From an uncultured Bacteroidota bacterium (GTDB lineage: Bacteria; Bacteroidota; Bacteroidia; Flavobacteriales; Flavobacteriaceae): a DNA stretch of 64,000 nucleotides. The notes beneath the pieces were generated by a model. That model worked only from the letters and a program-made list of their open reading frames with translations, made no database searches and was not told where the DNA came from. The position numbers and the translations under genes were made by a program. The first letter of the stretch is position 1, and every line of letters starts with the position of its first letter. Shown piece by piece: positions 26,463-35,146 of the stretch. The stretch covers positions 59,338 through 123,337 of the forward strand of contig CACGZJ010000002.1 in assembly GCA_902577515.1 (NCBI GenBank), in the 5' to 3' direction.

Positions 26463-27391
26463 AATTTATTAATTGCCCAAGTATATGCTTTAGTCTGACC
26501 CTCTATAGTCATACCTCCTACATGGGGTGTTATAAGTATTTTTTTATTAGACTTCATTTCTTTAATTAATATTGACGTCTTTATATCATCATTTTCATTC
26601 TCGATTACATCAGTTCCGTATGCTCCAATTAAATTATTATTGATTAATGTAATTATGTCTTCTTCATTAACTACTGCTCCTCTTGAAGTATTGATTAATA
26701 CTAAATCATTTTTAGCTTTTTTTAAAGAATCTTTATCGATCATGTATTTAGTCTCATCATTTAAGTGTACATGAATTGATAGAACATCACATTTAGAGAT
26801 AAAGTCTTCCAGTGACACTCTATCATATCCTTTTATATAGGGATCATAAACACAAACTTTTGCATCAAATGCTTTGCAATATTTAAACATTAATTTTCCT
26901 AGTCTACCAAATCCAATTATGCCAATGTTGAGATCTTTTATTTGTCTCCCGATAAATTGAGTGTAATCCCACCCTCCCGCAATAACATGATTCTGACTTA
27001 TTGTTATATTTCTTAAAAGATCTATCATTAATCCAAAAGCAAGCTCAGAAGTTGAAGGCAAATCATTAATTAATTCATAATCTTTAGTGAGAGAAAAAAC
27101 TTCAATATCACTTTTAGCACAGTAATCAATATCAATATGACTAAGGCCAGTTGAACAAGTATTTATAATACTAATACTAGTTCCATCAAGTAGCTCTTTA
27201 TCTATTTTGTATTCTTGTTTATTTGGATTACACAAAATAACATCAATTCCATTATTTAGGAGTAAAGATCGAACTTCTTCTTTAGTGCCATTCTCCAAAT
27301 AAAATGGTTCTCCTTTTGACTCAATTAGTCTATCTAACCCAAGGTGTTTTATTGGAGTTATAATTGCTATTTTTTGTTTATAGTCTTGCAT
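26459..27391 (-). CDS. D-isomer-specific 2-hydroxyacid dehydrogenase
   Basis: NAD-dependent dehydrogenase of the D-3-phosphoglycerate dehydrogenase superfamily, 310 residues. The Rossmann motif is I-G-I-I-G-F-G-R-L-G near residue 157; the substrate Arg is in I-N-T-S-R-G-A-V-V, followed by a Glu region, and the catalytic His is in I-T-P-H-V-G-G near residue 290. No ACT domain, so it is not full SerA. Between a nucleotide-sugar dehydrogenase and the NeuA/NeuB-like pair it probably acts on a sugar-acid precursor (inference). It overlaps the genes on both sides. Confidence 0.87.
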   Translation of the reverse strand: MQDYKQKIAIITPIKHLGLDRLIESKGEPFYLENGTKEEVRSLLLNNGIDVILCNPNKQEYKIDKELLDGTSISIINTCSTGLSHIDIDYCAKSDIEVFSLTKDYELINDLPSTSELAFGLMIDLLRNITISQNHVIAGGWDYTQFIGRQIKDLNIGIIGFGRLGKLMFKYCKAFDAKVCVYDPYIKGYDRVSLEDFISKCDVLSIHVHLNDETKYMIDKDSLKKAKNDLVLINTSRGAVVNEEDIITLINNNLIGAYGTDVIENENDDIKTSILIKEMKSNKKILITPHVGGMTIEGQTKAYTWAINKL

Positions 27392-28652
27392 CTACATCTT
27401 TTTTATTTAGGTAAGACTTAACGTCAAATATTACTGAATTTGAATTTCTTTTTAGTTTGTTATAATTAAACTTTTTGAATTCAGAGTGACTTACTGCTAA
27501 AATTATTCCATCATAATTATCTAAACTTGTAATCATATCTATATTGAACTCATCCTTAACTTCTTTATGTGATGCGTATGGATCATATATACTAACATTT
27601 GCACCTTTCTCTTTAATATGATTATATACCTCTGGTATTTTTGTGTTTCTAGTATCAGGACAATTCTCCTTATAGGTAATTCCCAAAATAATAATTTTAG
27701 AATTAATTATTTCAATTGATTTTTCAATCATTTTATTGATTAGTTTGTCTGCAACAAATTCAGCCATATTTTCATTGACTTGTCTTCCAGAGAGAATCAC
27801 ATCAGGCTGATATCCCAGGGTTTCTGCTTTATAGGTTAAATAGTATGGGTCAACACTTATACAATGTCCACCTACAAGGCCTGGTCTAAAATTTAAAAAG
27901 TTCCATTTAGTTGAAGCAGCTTCTAATACATCTGTTGTATCAATATTCATTTTATCAAAAATTATTGATAACTCATTTACAAATGAGATATTTAAATCTC
28001 TTTGGGCATTTTCAATTGCCTTACTTGCTTCTGCTATTTTAATTGAGGGTGCAAGATGTGTACCAGCATTGATAACTGACTTATACAAATTGTCCACTAT
28101 ATCTGCTGTAAATTTTGATGAACCTGATGTTACTTTTACTATTTTCTCAATTGTATTTTTTTTATCTCCTGGATTAATTCTCTCAGGTGAATAACCGCAG
28201 TAAAAGTCTTTGTTATAAGTTAGACTACTAGCTTTCTCAAGTATTGGTACGCAGTCTTCTTCAGTACACCCAGGATATACAGTACTTTCAAAAATGACTA
28301 TATCCCCTTTTGAAAGATGCTTTCCGGTTTCTTCTGATGCTTTTAGTAGATAAGATAAATCAGGCTTTTTGTTTTTATCTACAGGCGTAGGAACAGTTAT
28401 AATATAAACATTACAATCTGATATTGAATTATGGTTATTTGTTATCTTAAGATTATTACTAATTGCTTCTTTCAATTTTATTTGTTCAATTTCATTTGTT
28501 CTGTCTTCAAGATTGTTTAGCTCATCTACTCTTAATTTGTCTTGATCATATCCAGTTACATTATACTTTTTTGAAAAAAGAACTGCCAAAGGAAGACCTA
28601 CATAACCTAGTCCTACTACTGCTATTTTTATTTTTTTATTTTCCAATTGCAA
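27378..28652 (-). CDS. UDP-N-acetylhexosamine 6-dehydrogenase (WbpO/TviB/WbpA type)
   Basis: Four-electron oxidation of a UDP-N-acetylhexosamine to its uronic acid. The N-terminal Rossmann motif is V-V-G-L-G-Y-V-G-L-P-L-A; the active-site Cys is in L-V-G-G-H-C-I-S-V-D-P-Y near residue 262, and the C-terminal NAD motif is near I-I-L-G-I-T-Y-K-E-N-C-P-D-T-R. At 424 residues it is the WbpO/TviB form. It would feed UDP-GlcNAcA to the WbpB-type enzyme. It overlaps the upstream UDP-glucose dehydrogenase gene by 17 bases and the hydroxyacid dehydrogenase gene by 14. Confidence 0.9.
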   Translation of the reverse strand: MQLENKKIKIAVVGLGYVGLPLAVLFSKKYNVTGYDQDKLRVDELNNLEDRTNEIEQIKLKEAISNNLKITNNHNSISDCNVYIITVPTPVDKNKKPDLSYLLKASEETGKHLSKGDIVIFESTVYPGCTEEDCVPILEKASSLTYNKDFYCGYSPERINPGDKKNTIEKIVKVTSGSSKFTADIVDNLYKSVINAGTHLAPSIKIAEASKAIENAQRDLNISFVNELSIIFDKMNIDTTDVLEAASTKWNFLNFRPGLVGGHCISVDPYYLTYKAETLGYQPDVILSGRQVNENMAEFVADKLINKMIEKSIEIINSKIIILGITYKENCPDTRNTKIPEVYNHIKEKGANVSIYDPYASHKEVKDEFNIDMITSLDNYDGIILAVSHSEFKKFNYNKLKRNSNSVIFDVKSYLNKKDVDARL

Positions 28653-30048
28653 TAAATTTATTAGCTACTTTAGAGACTTCAGCTTTATTTAAAATATTCC
28701 TTCCATCAATTATTAAATGTTGTTTTTCCATTTTCTGAATTAAAGCACCCCAATTATAATTTATGAACTCATCCCATTCTGTTAAAATCGCAATGCAAGA
28801 TGAATTATTAAAACACTTTTCATAACTATCAATTACTGTCAATCTTTTTAATTTTGACTCAATCTCAATTTTAGGTAGATTATTAGATTCCCATAAGTTT
28901 ATTAAATCATCAAGTATTTGTTTTTCATTTACTTTAGGATCATAGACATAGACTTCAGCTCCTTCCTCTAAAAGATGATCTGCAACATATATTGATGCAG
29001 ATTCCCTTGAATCATTAGTATCTTTTTTAAAAGCCCAGCCTAATAATCCAATTTTTTTTGATTTAATAGTTCCATTTAATCCTTCAATTATTTTTTTTGA
29101 AAAGCGATTTTTTTGATAATTATTAATCTTAATAACTTGAGCCCAGAAATCAGCTACTTCATGTAAACCATAGTATCTAGACAGATAAACTAGGTTTAGA
29201 ATATCTTTTTGAAAGCATGAACCACCAAAACCAACAGAGGATTTTAAAAACTCTTTACCAATTCTTTTATCATGACCTATTGCGTTTGATACCTCATCAA
29301 TATCAGCTCCTGTCACCTCGCATAATGCTGATAAACTATTAATTGAAGAAATTCTTTGGGCTAGCATTGCATTTGAAGCAAGTTTAGTGAGTTCCGAAGA
29401 CCACACATTAGTTGTCAATATTTTTTCTTTTGGAATCCAATTTTCATAAATACTCACTAGGGATTTAGAAGCTTGAAGTCCAGACTTTGTCTGTTCAGCT
29501 CCTATTAAAACCCTATCTGATTTAAACAAATCTTTTATTGCTGTTCCTTCAGCTAAAAATTCAGGATTAGAAATTACTTCAAAGTTTACACCATCTTGAC
29601 CATTTAGTGAGAGTATTTCTTTAATTTTTTCAGCAGTTCTAACTGGTAAGGTTGATTTTTCAACAACTATCTTATCTGAAGTTGCTACTTGACCAATGGT
29701 TTTTGCACAATTTTCAACATAAGTTAAATCTGCAGCCATTCCTTTTCCCTCTCCATAAGTTTTGGTTGGGGTATTAACAGCTAGAAAAATCATTTCAGAT
29801 TTGTTAATAGCTGAATCAATATCAGTAGAGAAAAATAAATTTTTGTCTCTTGTCTTACTGATAATCTCTTTTAATCCAGGCTCATAAACTGGAATATTAT
29901 CTAAATTTTTATGATTCCAAAGATCAATTTTTGATTGATTTATATCTACTACATTTACATTAATATGCGGGCATTTTAATGCAATTACGGCCATTGTTGG
30001 TCCCCCAACATATCCTGCTCCGATACAACAAATTGAATTTATTTTCAT
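28636..30048 (-). CDS. ugd: UDP-glucose 6-dehydrogenase, eukaryote-like long form
   Basis: Oxidises UDP-glucose to UDP-glucuronate. It begins with I-C-C-I-G-A-G-Y-V-G-G-P-T-M-A, has F-L-A-V-N-T-P-T-K-T-Y-G-x-G and A-A-D-L-T-Y-V-E, and carries the catalytic Cys in V-G-F-G-G-S-C-F-Q-K-D near residue 275. These are the signatures of the animal/plant UGDH subgroup, found also in many Bacteroidota. Length 470 fits. It follows the cytidylyltransferase-like gene after 2 bases. Confidence 0.93.
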   Translation of the reverse strand: MKINSICCIGAGYVGGPTMAVIALKCPHINVNVVDINQSKIDLWNHKNLDNIPVYEPGLKEIISKTRDKNLFFSTDIDSAINKSEMIFLAVNTPTKTYGEGKGMAADLTYVENCAKTIGQVATSDKIVVEKSTLPVRTAEKIKEILSLNGQDGVNFEVISNPEFLAEGTAIKDLFKSDRVLIGAEQTKSGLQASKSLVSIYENWIPKEKILTTNVWSSELTKLASNAMLAQRISSINSLSALCEVTGADIDEVSNAIGHDKRIGKEFLKSSVGFGGSCFQKDILNLVYLSRYYGLHEVADFWAQVIKINNYQKNRFSKKIIEGLNGTIKSKKIGLLGWAFKKDTNDSRESASIYVADHLLEEGAEVYVYDPKVNEKQILDDLINLWESNNLPKIEIESKLKRLTVIDSYEKCFNNSSCIAILTEWDEFINYNWGALIQKMEKQHLIIDGRNILNKAEVSKVANKFIAIGK

Positions 30049-30050
30049 TT

Positions 30051-30473
30051 TTATTTTTTTAAAAGCCAGGATGATGATTGAACCTTATCTCCTAGATTAT
30101 CTACCATTTTTATTCCTAATTTCTTACAAATGTTTATCTCAGGAATTGTTGAGTTTTTTTGATCTCCTCCATTTCCAAACATCAAATTGTATGATTGAGA
30201 TATTTCTTTGTAAATCAGTTCTAGAGTTTTTATCACTGTCTTGTCCTCGTCAATTGATAAGTAAACTCTATCTACGATTTTTAAATTTGAAATAATTAAA
30301 CACCTTTCATCTTCTTGCATAAATTCTTTAGCGCCTTTAAGCAGTCTTTGTTTATCATTATTTACAATTACAATTAGTTCATCTGCTAATCGACTGGCAT
30401 TTGTAAAATATTCGATATGACCTCTATGAAGAGGGTTAAAATATCCTGATACTATTATTGCGTTTTTCTTCAT
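30051..30473 (-). CDS. cytidylyltransferase-like nucleotidyltransferase
   Basis: A 140-residue HxGH-class nucleotidyltransferase of the GCT/RfaE-C/TagD superfamily, expected to couple a sugar phosphate or polyol phosphate to a nucleotide. The motif G-Y-F-N-P-L-H-R-G-H near residues 10-19 is the active-site signature, but the usual second motif (I-S-S-T/R-x-R-x) is replaced by K-V-Q-S-S-S-W-L near the C-terminus. Substrate unknown. It overlaps the cupin gene stop by one base (TAATG). Confidence 0.83.
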   Translation of the reverse strand: MKKNAIIVSGYFNPLHRGHIEYFTNASRLADELIVIVNNDKQRLLKGAKEFMQEDERCLIISNLKIVDRVYLSIDEDKTVIKTLELIYKEISQSYNLMFGNGGDQKNSTIPEINICKKLGIKMVDNLGDKVQSSSWLLKK

Positions 30474-30820
30474 TACCTTAAATAATCGTCTTCAATCCTA
30501 ATTATATCATCTTCCCCAAAATAACTACCTGTCTGTACTTCTACAAAAACTAATTTTTTTGAACCTTTATTATGTATTCTGTGCTTAGCTTTTTCTGGTA
30601 TTTTAATATTATCTCCTGGATGTAACTCAATTTCTTTTCCATCCAATGTTAATGTACCCTCACCCTCAATAATTGTCCATGATTCAGATCTATTTTCATG
30701 ATATTGGTAACTAAGTCTATGACCTGACATAACTTCAATTATTTTTAGTTTATAATTAGGCTCATCATGAATAACATAATATTTTCCCCAGGGTCTATCT
30801 ACTTGCTCTATATAATTCAT
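30473..30820 (-). CDS. cupin, mannose-6-phosphate isomerase type II domain
   Basis: Free-standing cupin (115 residues) equal to the C-terminal isomerase domain of ManC/AlgA. It opens D-R-P-W-G-K-Y-Y-V and contains L-S-Y-Q-Y-H-E-N-R-S-E-S-W-T-I-I-E-G-E-G, the metal-binding His/Glu motif, then P-G-D-N-I-K-I-P and H-R-I-H-N-K-G. Without the nucleotidyltransferase half it may isomerise mannose-6-phosphate or a related sugar. It is the second gene of the operon, 4 bases after the regulator. Confidence 0.88.
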   Translation of the reverse strand: MNYIEQVDRPWGKYYVIHDEPNYKLKIIEVMSGHRLSYQYHENRSESWTIIEGEGTLTLDGKEIELHPGDNIKIPEKAKHRIHNKGSKKLVFVEVQTGSYFGEDDIIRIEDDYLR

Positions 30821-30824
30821 ATTG

Positions 30825-31334
30825 CTACTTGTTATAAAGAATTATATTTTTTTGATTAGAAACAAACTTTGAAGAAAGATAGAATGTCACTTTTCTATTT
30901 ATTAGTTTTTCTATCTTAACCTCTAAGTTTTCTATATAATCTGTATTTAAATTTTTACCAATTAGAAAAATTTCAATATTACCTGAATCAATTCCTTTAG
31001 CATAATCCCCAATTAATAATATTTTAGAAACATTTCCCATTTTATCTAGAACAGTCTCAACAATATCCTCAAGGCCTAAATGTTTCATTACAACTTTTTT
31101 CATTGTATTATATAATGGGTGCTTGGCATTAACATTATACTCTACTTTATTGTCCTTTTTATTCTTATTTAAGTAACCTGCCTCAAATAGATGATTTAAT
31201 TCTTTTCTAATTGAATTAGTCGATTCTCCCATCTCAGAAGCTAGTCCATTTAAATGACCCTTATTAGCCTGAGATATAAAAAACTTAATTAATAGTCTTA
31301 AACGTGTTTTAGATGTAATTAAATTATCTAACAT
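30825..31334 (-). CDS. winged-helix regulator heading the polysaccharide operon
   Basis: A 169-residue DNA-binding protein. Residues 1-75 form a winged helix (TSKTRLRLLIKF, then E-M-G-E-S-T-N-S-I-R-K-E-L-N-H-L as the recognition helix). Residues 95-165 resemble a minimal nucleotidyltransferase-like fold with L-L-I-G-D-Y-A-K-G. Homologues often stand first in Bacteroidota polysaccharide loci. The ATG at 31334 is chosen; the TTG at 31349 that would extend the frame lies inside the -7 promoter box. As first gene of the operon it may regulate its own transcript. Confidence 0.85.
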   Translation of the reverse strand: MLDNLITSKTRLRLLIKFFISQANKGHLNGLASEMGESTNSIRKELNHLFEAGYLNKNKKDNKVEYNVNAKHPLYNTMKKVVMKHLGLEDIVETVLDKMGNVSKILLIGDYAKGIDSGNIEIFLIGKNLNTDYIENLEVKIEKLINRKVTFYLSSKFVSNQKNIILYNK

Positions 31335-31346
31335 AATATTAAGTAA

Positions 31347-31377
31347 CAAAAGTACTTAATTATTTGTAAAATTCAAA
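31347..31377 (-). promoter_or_regulatory. polysaccharide operon promoter
   Basis: Minus strand: TTTG (31377-31374), 19-base spacer, TACTTTTG (31354-31347), a full Bacteroidota consensus. The ATG at 31334 is only 12 bases past the -7 box, so the mRNA leader would be about 5-8 bases long. This promoter could drive the whole 22-kb operon. Confidence 0.68.
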
Positions 31378-31418
31378 ATATATATAATTGATTAAATAAA
31401 TTATGGTAATTTTATATT

Positions 31419-32357
31419 ATGACAGATGGCATATTTATTGCGATAATATCATTATTAAATACATTCATTTTATTAAAAATATTTCAGTCACTCTTCCTGT
31501 CTAAAGGCATAAAAGATAGAATCAATAAAAGATCATCTCACAAGGTAATTGCAACAAGATCTGGAGGAGTATCTATAATCATTTCGATATTTATTATTTC
31601 CACTGTTTATTATCTTTTCAATTCAACTATTTACGATTTTTCTCTTCTTATTCCAATGCTATTATTAGGATTAATTGGTCTATATGATGATGTTTATAAC
31701 TTAGATTTCAAGCTCAAATTTATTTTTCAAATTATTGCTGCGAAGATAATTATTGATTCAGGGTTAATTATAGATAATTTTCATGGACTATTTGGCATTT
31801 ATGAAATTAACAGAGCTTCAGCACAGATTCTAACAATTTTTATTATTTGCTCGATTATTAATTCCATTAATTTTATAGATGGAATTGATGGGCTTGCAGC
31901 ATCAATTGTAATTTTCTTTATCTCATCTTTTGAGTTTTTTTCAAAATATGATGCTGAGCTTAATTACTTATCAATAATGATAATTTGTTCTTTAATCCCA
32001 TTCTTATTTTATAATTTTAGAAAAAATAAAAAGATCTTTCTAGGAGATTCTGGTTCTCTATTTTTGGGTGGTTTAATATCAATTTATGTACTCAAGATTT
32101 TATCAAATGATTATTTAATTAAATCAGAATTTGATGTTAATAAAATTCTTTTTGTAATATCAATATTATCTTATCCTATAATTGACTTTACTAGAGTAAT
32201 TTTAATAAGATTAAAAAATGGTAACTCGCCATTTATTGCTGATAGTAATCATATTCATCATATACTCCTTAAAAAATTTAAATCACACTATAAAGTTTTA
32301 CTTATAATAAATCTTTCAATGCTTTTTTTACTCTTGATAATTCAATATATTTTTTAA
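31419..32357 (+). CDS. MraY/WecA-family glycosyl-1-phosphate transferase
   Basis: Polytopic membrane enzyme (about nine or ten helices in 312 residues) that transfers a HexNAc-1-phosphate from UDP-sugar to undecaprenyl phosphate, starting glycan assembly. Catalytic motifs: L-Y-D-D-V-Y-N-L-D near residue 90, N-F-I-D-G-I-D-G-L near 150, I-F-L-G-D-S-G-S near 205 and H-I-H-H-I-L-L near 283. The S-H-K...R-S-G-G-V segment near residue 42 is typical of WecA. It is divergent from the polysaccharide operon and its stop overlaps that of the ligase gene (TTAA). Confidence 0.92.
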   Translation: MTDGIFIAIISLLNTFILLKIFQSLFLSKGIKDRINKRSSHKVIATRSGGVSIIISIFIISTVYYLFNSTIYDFSLLIPMLLLGLIGLYDDVYNLDFKLKFIFQIIAAKIIIDSGLIIDNFHGLFGIYEINRASAQILTIFIICSIINSINFIDGIDGLAASIVIFFISSFEFFSKYDAELNYLSIMIICSLIPFLFYNFRKNKKIFLGDSGSLFLGGLISIYVLKILSNDYLIKSEFDVNKILFVISILSYPIIDFTRVILIRLKNGNSPFIADSNHIHHILLKKFKSHYKVLLIINLSMLFLLLIIQYIF

Positions 32358-34135
32358 TTCAGTATTTTCAGTAAATCTTGATTTTTTGGGAATGCCACAA
32401 TAGATTGAAACAATAGTTTATTAAAAGTAGTTTGATTCAATCCATTAATTTTCTTGTAGTTTAAAAAATATTCTACAAGTAAATCAGATTTATTTAAGCT
32501 TATAATTTTATCATATAAATCGACAAATTCATTCTCAAGGTTAAGCTCTGAACTAATTGAAAAAATAATCTGAAGATAAGCCTCAGTTTGATTTGAGTTA
32601 TATAACTGATATTTTGCAACTCTTAATGCTTCTAGTATTTTATTTTGTTCAAGTAAACTTTGAAGCTTAATATCCCTTGGATAACTCAAATAAGGATTAT
32701 AATTTATCCCAATATCTATTAATTGATCAGCCTTACTATATTCAGAGAAATTAAGGTAGTATCTTGCTATGTAGCTAGAAAAAGGTACGGTATTCGAAGC
32801 AAGATTGGGTAGTTGATATTCTAATTTTTCTAATTCTGTTTTATCGAATGAAAATTCATTTTTTATTAAGTCAACTCTGAATCTATTTTCAATAAAAGAT
32901 CCATTTAAAACTTTAAACGATAAATAATTCGATATGACAAGAGTAATAATAAGTATAAATAGATAGCTATTTTTAAATTCAATTTTTTTCAAATCTAAGG
33001 AGCTTATAATCGAACCAATTATTAGAATAAATATTATTATTTGTTGTGGTCTATGAAATGGAAAATTAATTAATGAGTCGATTAAAAAAATCAGAAAAGC
33101 TAAAAGTATATATATTGATGAATTATTCCATTGTTTTTTTATCGAATAAAAAATTGAAAAGAAAAATAAAATATACATTATAAAACCTATTGCTCCAGTT
33201 TCAATTAGAAACTGTAAGAAATCATTATGGACATAGTAAGGTACTTGAGATAATTTCATCTGATTTGATAATACTTTCCACATACCCACTCCATTTCCAA
33301 TCAAGGGATTATTTAAAAAAAGTTCGATTGCATGAGAAAAAAAGTCAAATCTTAAACTAAGAGACTCATCTAGCATAATGTTTGAACTTATTATATCTTT
33401 CCCTTGTAAAACTCTTGAAAAAGGATAGTAAATAATAACAGTTAACACGATAAGACATAGGTTAATAAATGATCTTATTTTATCTTTTAAGAATACTGCT
33501 TTTAAAATAAAGATTAATGTTAAAATAAATATAGCAGCCCTGCTCTCTAATAATATTATTGAGAGAATAACAATAAGTTCATATAATATGCTTATTAATT
33601 TATTTTGGTTTTGATTTAATGATTGATAAATATATATAAATGGCACTTTAACTAAAATTGAAAAAGAGCTTATATTTCTATTCATTGAAACTCCTGAGAA
33701 ATTTAAATCAGAGCTAGTAAAATAATCATAGAACACATATAAAGATTCAAATAGTACTGAAATAAAAAGTATATAGGTTAGGCTTTGTAGGGAATCTTTT
33801 TTATTAATTAATACTGAGACACAAACAATAGTGGATAAAACTATAAAAATTTTATTTAGTGAAATCAAAGATTCATTTATATTCAAACTATTTATAGTAC
33901 TTGCTACAGAGACAATAAATAAACCGGTAAATATTTTTAAAACATTTGAAATCTTTAAATAATATTTTTTTTTACTAATTAGTATGTAGCTTAAAAAGAC
34001 CAGATTAACAGAAGCAACAGTTAACCATCTTAGGCTAGCATTATCAACAGCATTAAGTTTTGGTGCAAACACAGCAAGTAATATGAATATAAAATAAGAT
34101 TCAAATAAGTTTTTATTGAACTTTTTTATAAACAT
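32354..34135 (-). CDS. O-antigen ligase/polymerase family protein with C-terminal helical repeats
   Basis: Wzy_C superfamily membrane protein (593 residues), with about ten helices up to residue 400 and a soluble C-terminal part of about 190 residues. The family segment G-N-G-V-G-M-W-K-V...V-H-N-D-F-L-Q-F-L-I-E-T-G-A-I-G near residues 275-315 carries the catalytic-loop signature with the conserved His. The C-terminal part looks like TPR/helical repeats (E-Y-S-K-A-D-Q-L-I-D-I-G). It may be an O-antigen ligase, a polymerase or an oligosaccharyltransferase. Confidence 0.85.
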   Translation of the reverse strand: MFIKKFNKNLFESYFIFILLAVFAPKLNAVDNASLRWLTVASVNLVFLSYILISKKKYYLKISNVLKIFTGLFIVSVASTINSLNINESLISLNKIFIVLSTIVCVSVLINKKDSLQSLTYILFISVLFESLYVFYDYFTSSDLNFSGVSMNRNISSFSILVKVPFIYIYQSLNQNQNKLISILYELIVILSIILLESRAAIFILTLIFILKAVFLKDKIRSFINLCLIVLTVIIYYPFSRVLQGKDIISSNIMLDESLSLRFDFFSHAIELFLNNPLIGNGVGMWKVLSNQMKLSQVPYYVHNDFLQFLIETGAIGFIMYILFFFSIFYSIKKQWNNSSIYILLAFLIFLIDSLINFPFHRPQQIIIFILIIGSIISSLDLKKIEFKNSYLFILIITLVISNYLSFKVLNGSFIENRFRVDLIKNEFSFDKTELEKLEYQLPNLASNTVPFSSYIARYYLNFSEYSKADQLIDIGINYNPYLSYPRDIKLQSLLEQNKILEALRVAKYQLYNSNQTEAYLQIIFSISSELNLENEFVDLYDKIISLNKSDLLVEYFLNYKKINGLNQTTFNKLLFQSIVAFPKNQDLLKILN

Positions 34136-34138
34136 TTT

Positions 34139-35146
34139 TTAGTTTCTACAAAATTGTGAAATAATTCCGTATGACCCTGGATAATCCATTTTAGCAGCTA
34201 AATTTGCAAATTGACAAATTTTAGATATGTCGTTCTTTTTTATATAAATACTTGCTGCAATAAATTCAGCTTTTCCTGTTCCTGGATTCATTGAATCAAT
34301 AACAATGTTTAGATATTCTAATGATTTATCATACTCACTATTCATATAATAGCTAACACCTGTATTTTCAAAAAGTGAATAATCAGTTGGGTTAAGCTCT
34401 GATGCCTCAGAGTAGAGTTTAGCAGCTTCAGCATAGTTCTGATCTCCAAATGCCTTTTGTGCAAGAAAATCTTTATCAATTGCTTTATCTATCCTCTCTC
34501 TTCCTAGAAAAACATATTTTGATGTAAGTTCTATTCGAGGGAATTCAGCAGCGGGGAAATCTCTATAAGCGTTTTTTGCTATCTCTTTTGCATAGTCTGA
34601 TATTTTGGATTCATTTGTCAATAATGTTGAAAAATAAATATTCAAAATTTTGGGATTTTTTCTTTTTTCAACAATTTTAAAAATTGAGTCAACTTCATCA
34701 AATCTTCCATTTTGCGCATAAGCTTTTGCCAAAATAAAAAAGTGTTTATCATTATCCGGTATACCAGTAAAAGCCTTCTCTGCATAATAAATCAAACTAT
34801 CCTTCACACCTAAATATTGGTATATTTCAGATCTAATAGATTCACTAAACATAAGATAAGGATTTACTTTATCGCTTTCTTGAAGATACTCTAATGCTTT
34901 GTTAAACTGTCCCCCTAAGAAATAATATTTTGCAGCAATTGACTTAACAGGGATTGATGTTAAGGATAAATTAGGAAAATCAAAATTTGCTACATTAAAC
35001 CTTGCAGTAGATGACTCCTCGTAAATACCTTTTTTTATGTCTTGATATAAAATATATTGTAGCTCTGCTGACTCTTTATTAAGATAGTGAACGTATACAG
35101 ATATAAAACTTAAAGAAAGAAATAACAGTTTAACTATTTTCATCAT
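34139..35146 (-). CDS. tetratricopeptide repeat protein
   Basis: A 335-residue protein with an N-terminal signal or anchor (I-V-K-L-L-F-L-S-L-S-F-I-S-V-Y-V) followed by TPR-like helical pairs through to the end, for example Q-F-N-K-A-L-E-Y-L-Q-E-S near residue 80 and Q-N-Y-A-E-A-A-K-L-Y-S-E-A-S-E-L-N-P near residue 235. Three bases separate it from the flanking ligase gene, and it overlaps the upstream ligase by 17 bases. A periplasmic scaffold for the ligase pair is a reasonable inference. Its N-terminal logic resembles the C-terminal half of the 593-residue ligase. Confidence 0.8.
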   Translation of the reverse strand: MMKIVKLLFLSLSFISVYVHYLNKESAELQYILYQDIKKGIYEESSTARFNVANFDFPNLSLTSIPVKSIAAKYYFLGGQFNKALEYLQESDKVNPYLMFSESIRSEIYQYLGVKDSLIYYAEKAFTGIPDNDKHFFILAKAYAQNGRFDEVDSIFKIVEKRKNPKILNIYFSTLLTNESKISDYAKEIAKNAYRDFPAAEFPRIELTSKYVFLGRERIDKAIDKDFLAQKAFGDQNYAEAAKLYSEASELNPTDYSLFENTGVSYYMNSEYDKSLEYLNIVIDSMNPGTGKAEFIAASIYIKKNDISKICQFANLAAKMDYPGSYGIISQFCRN

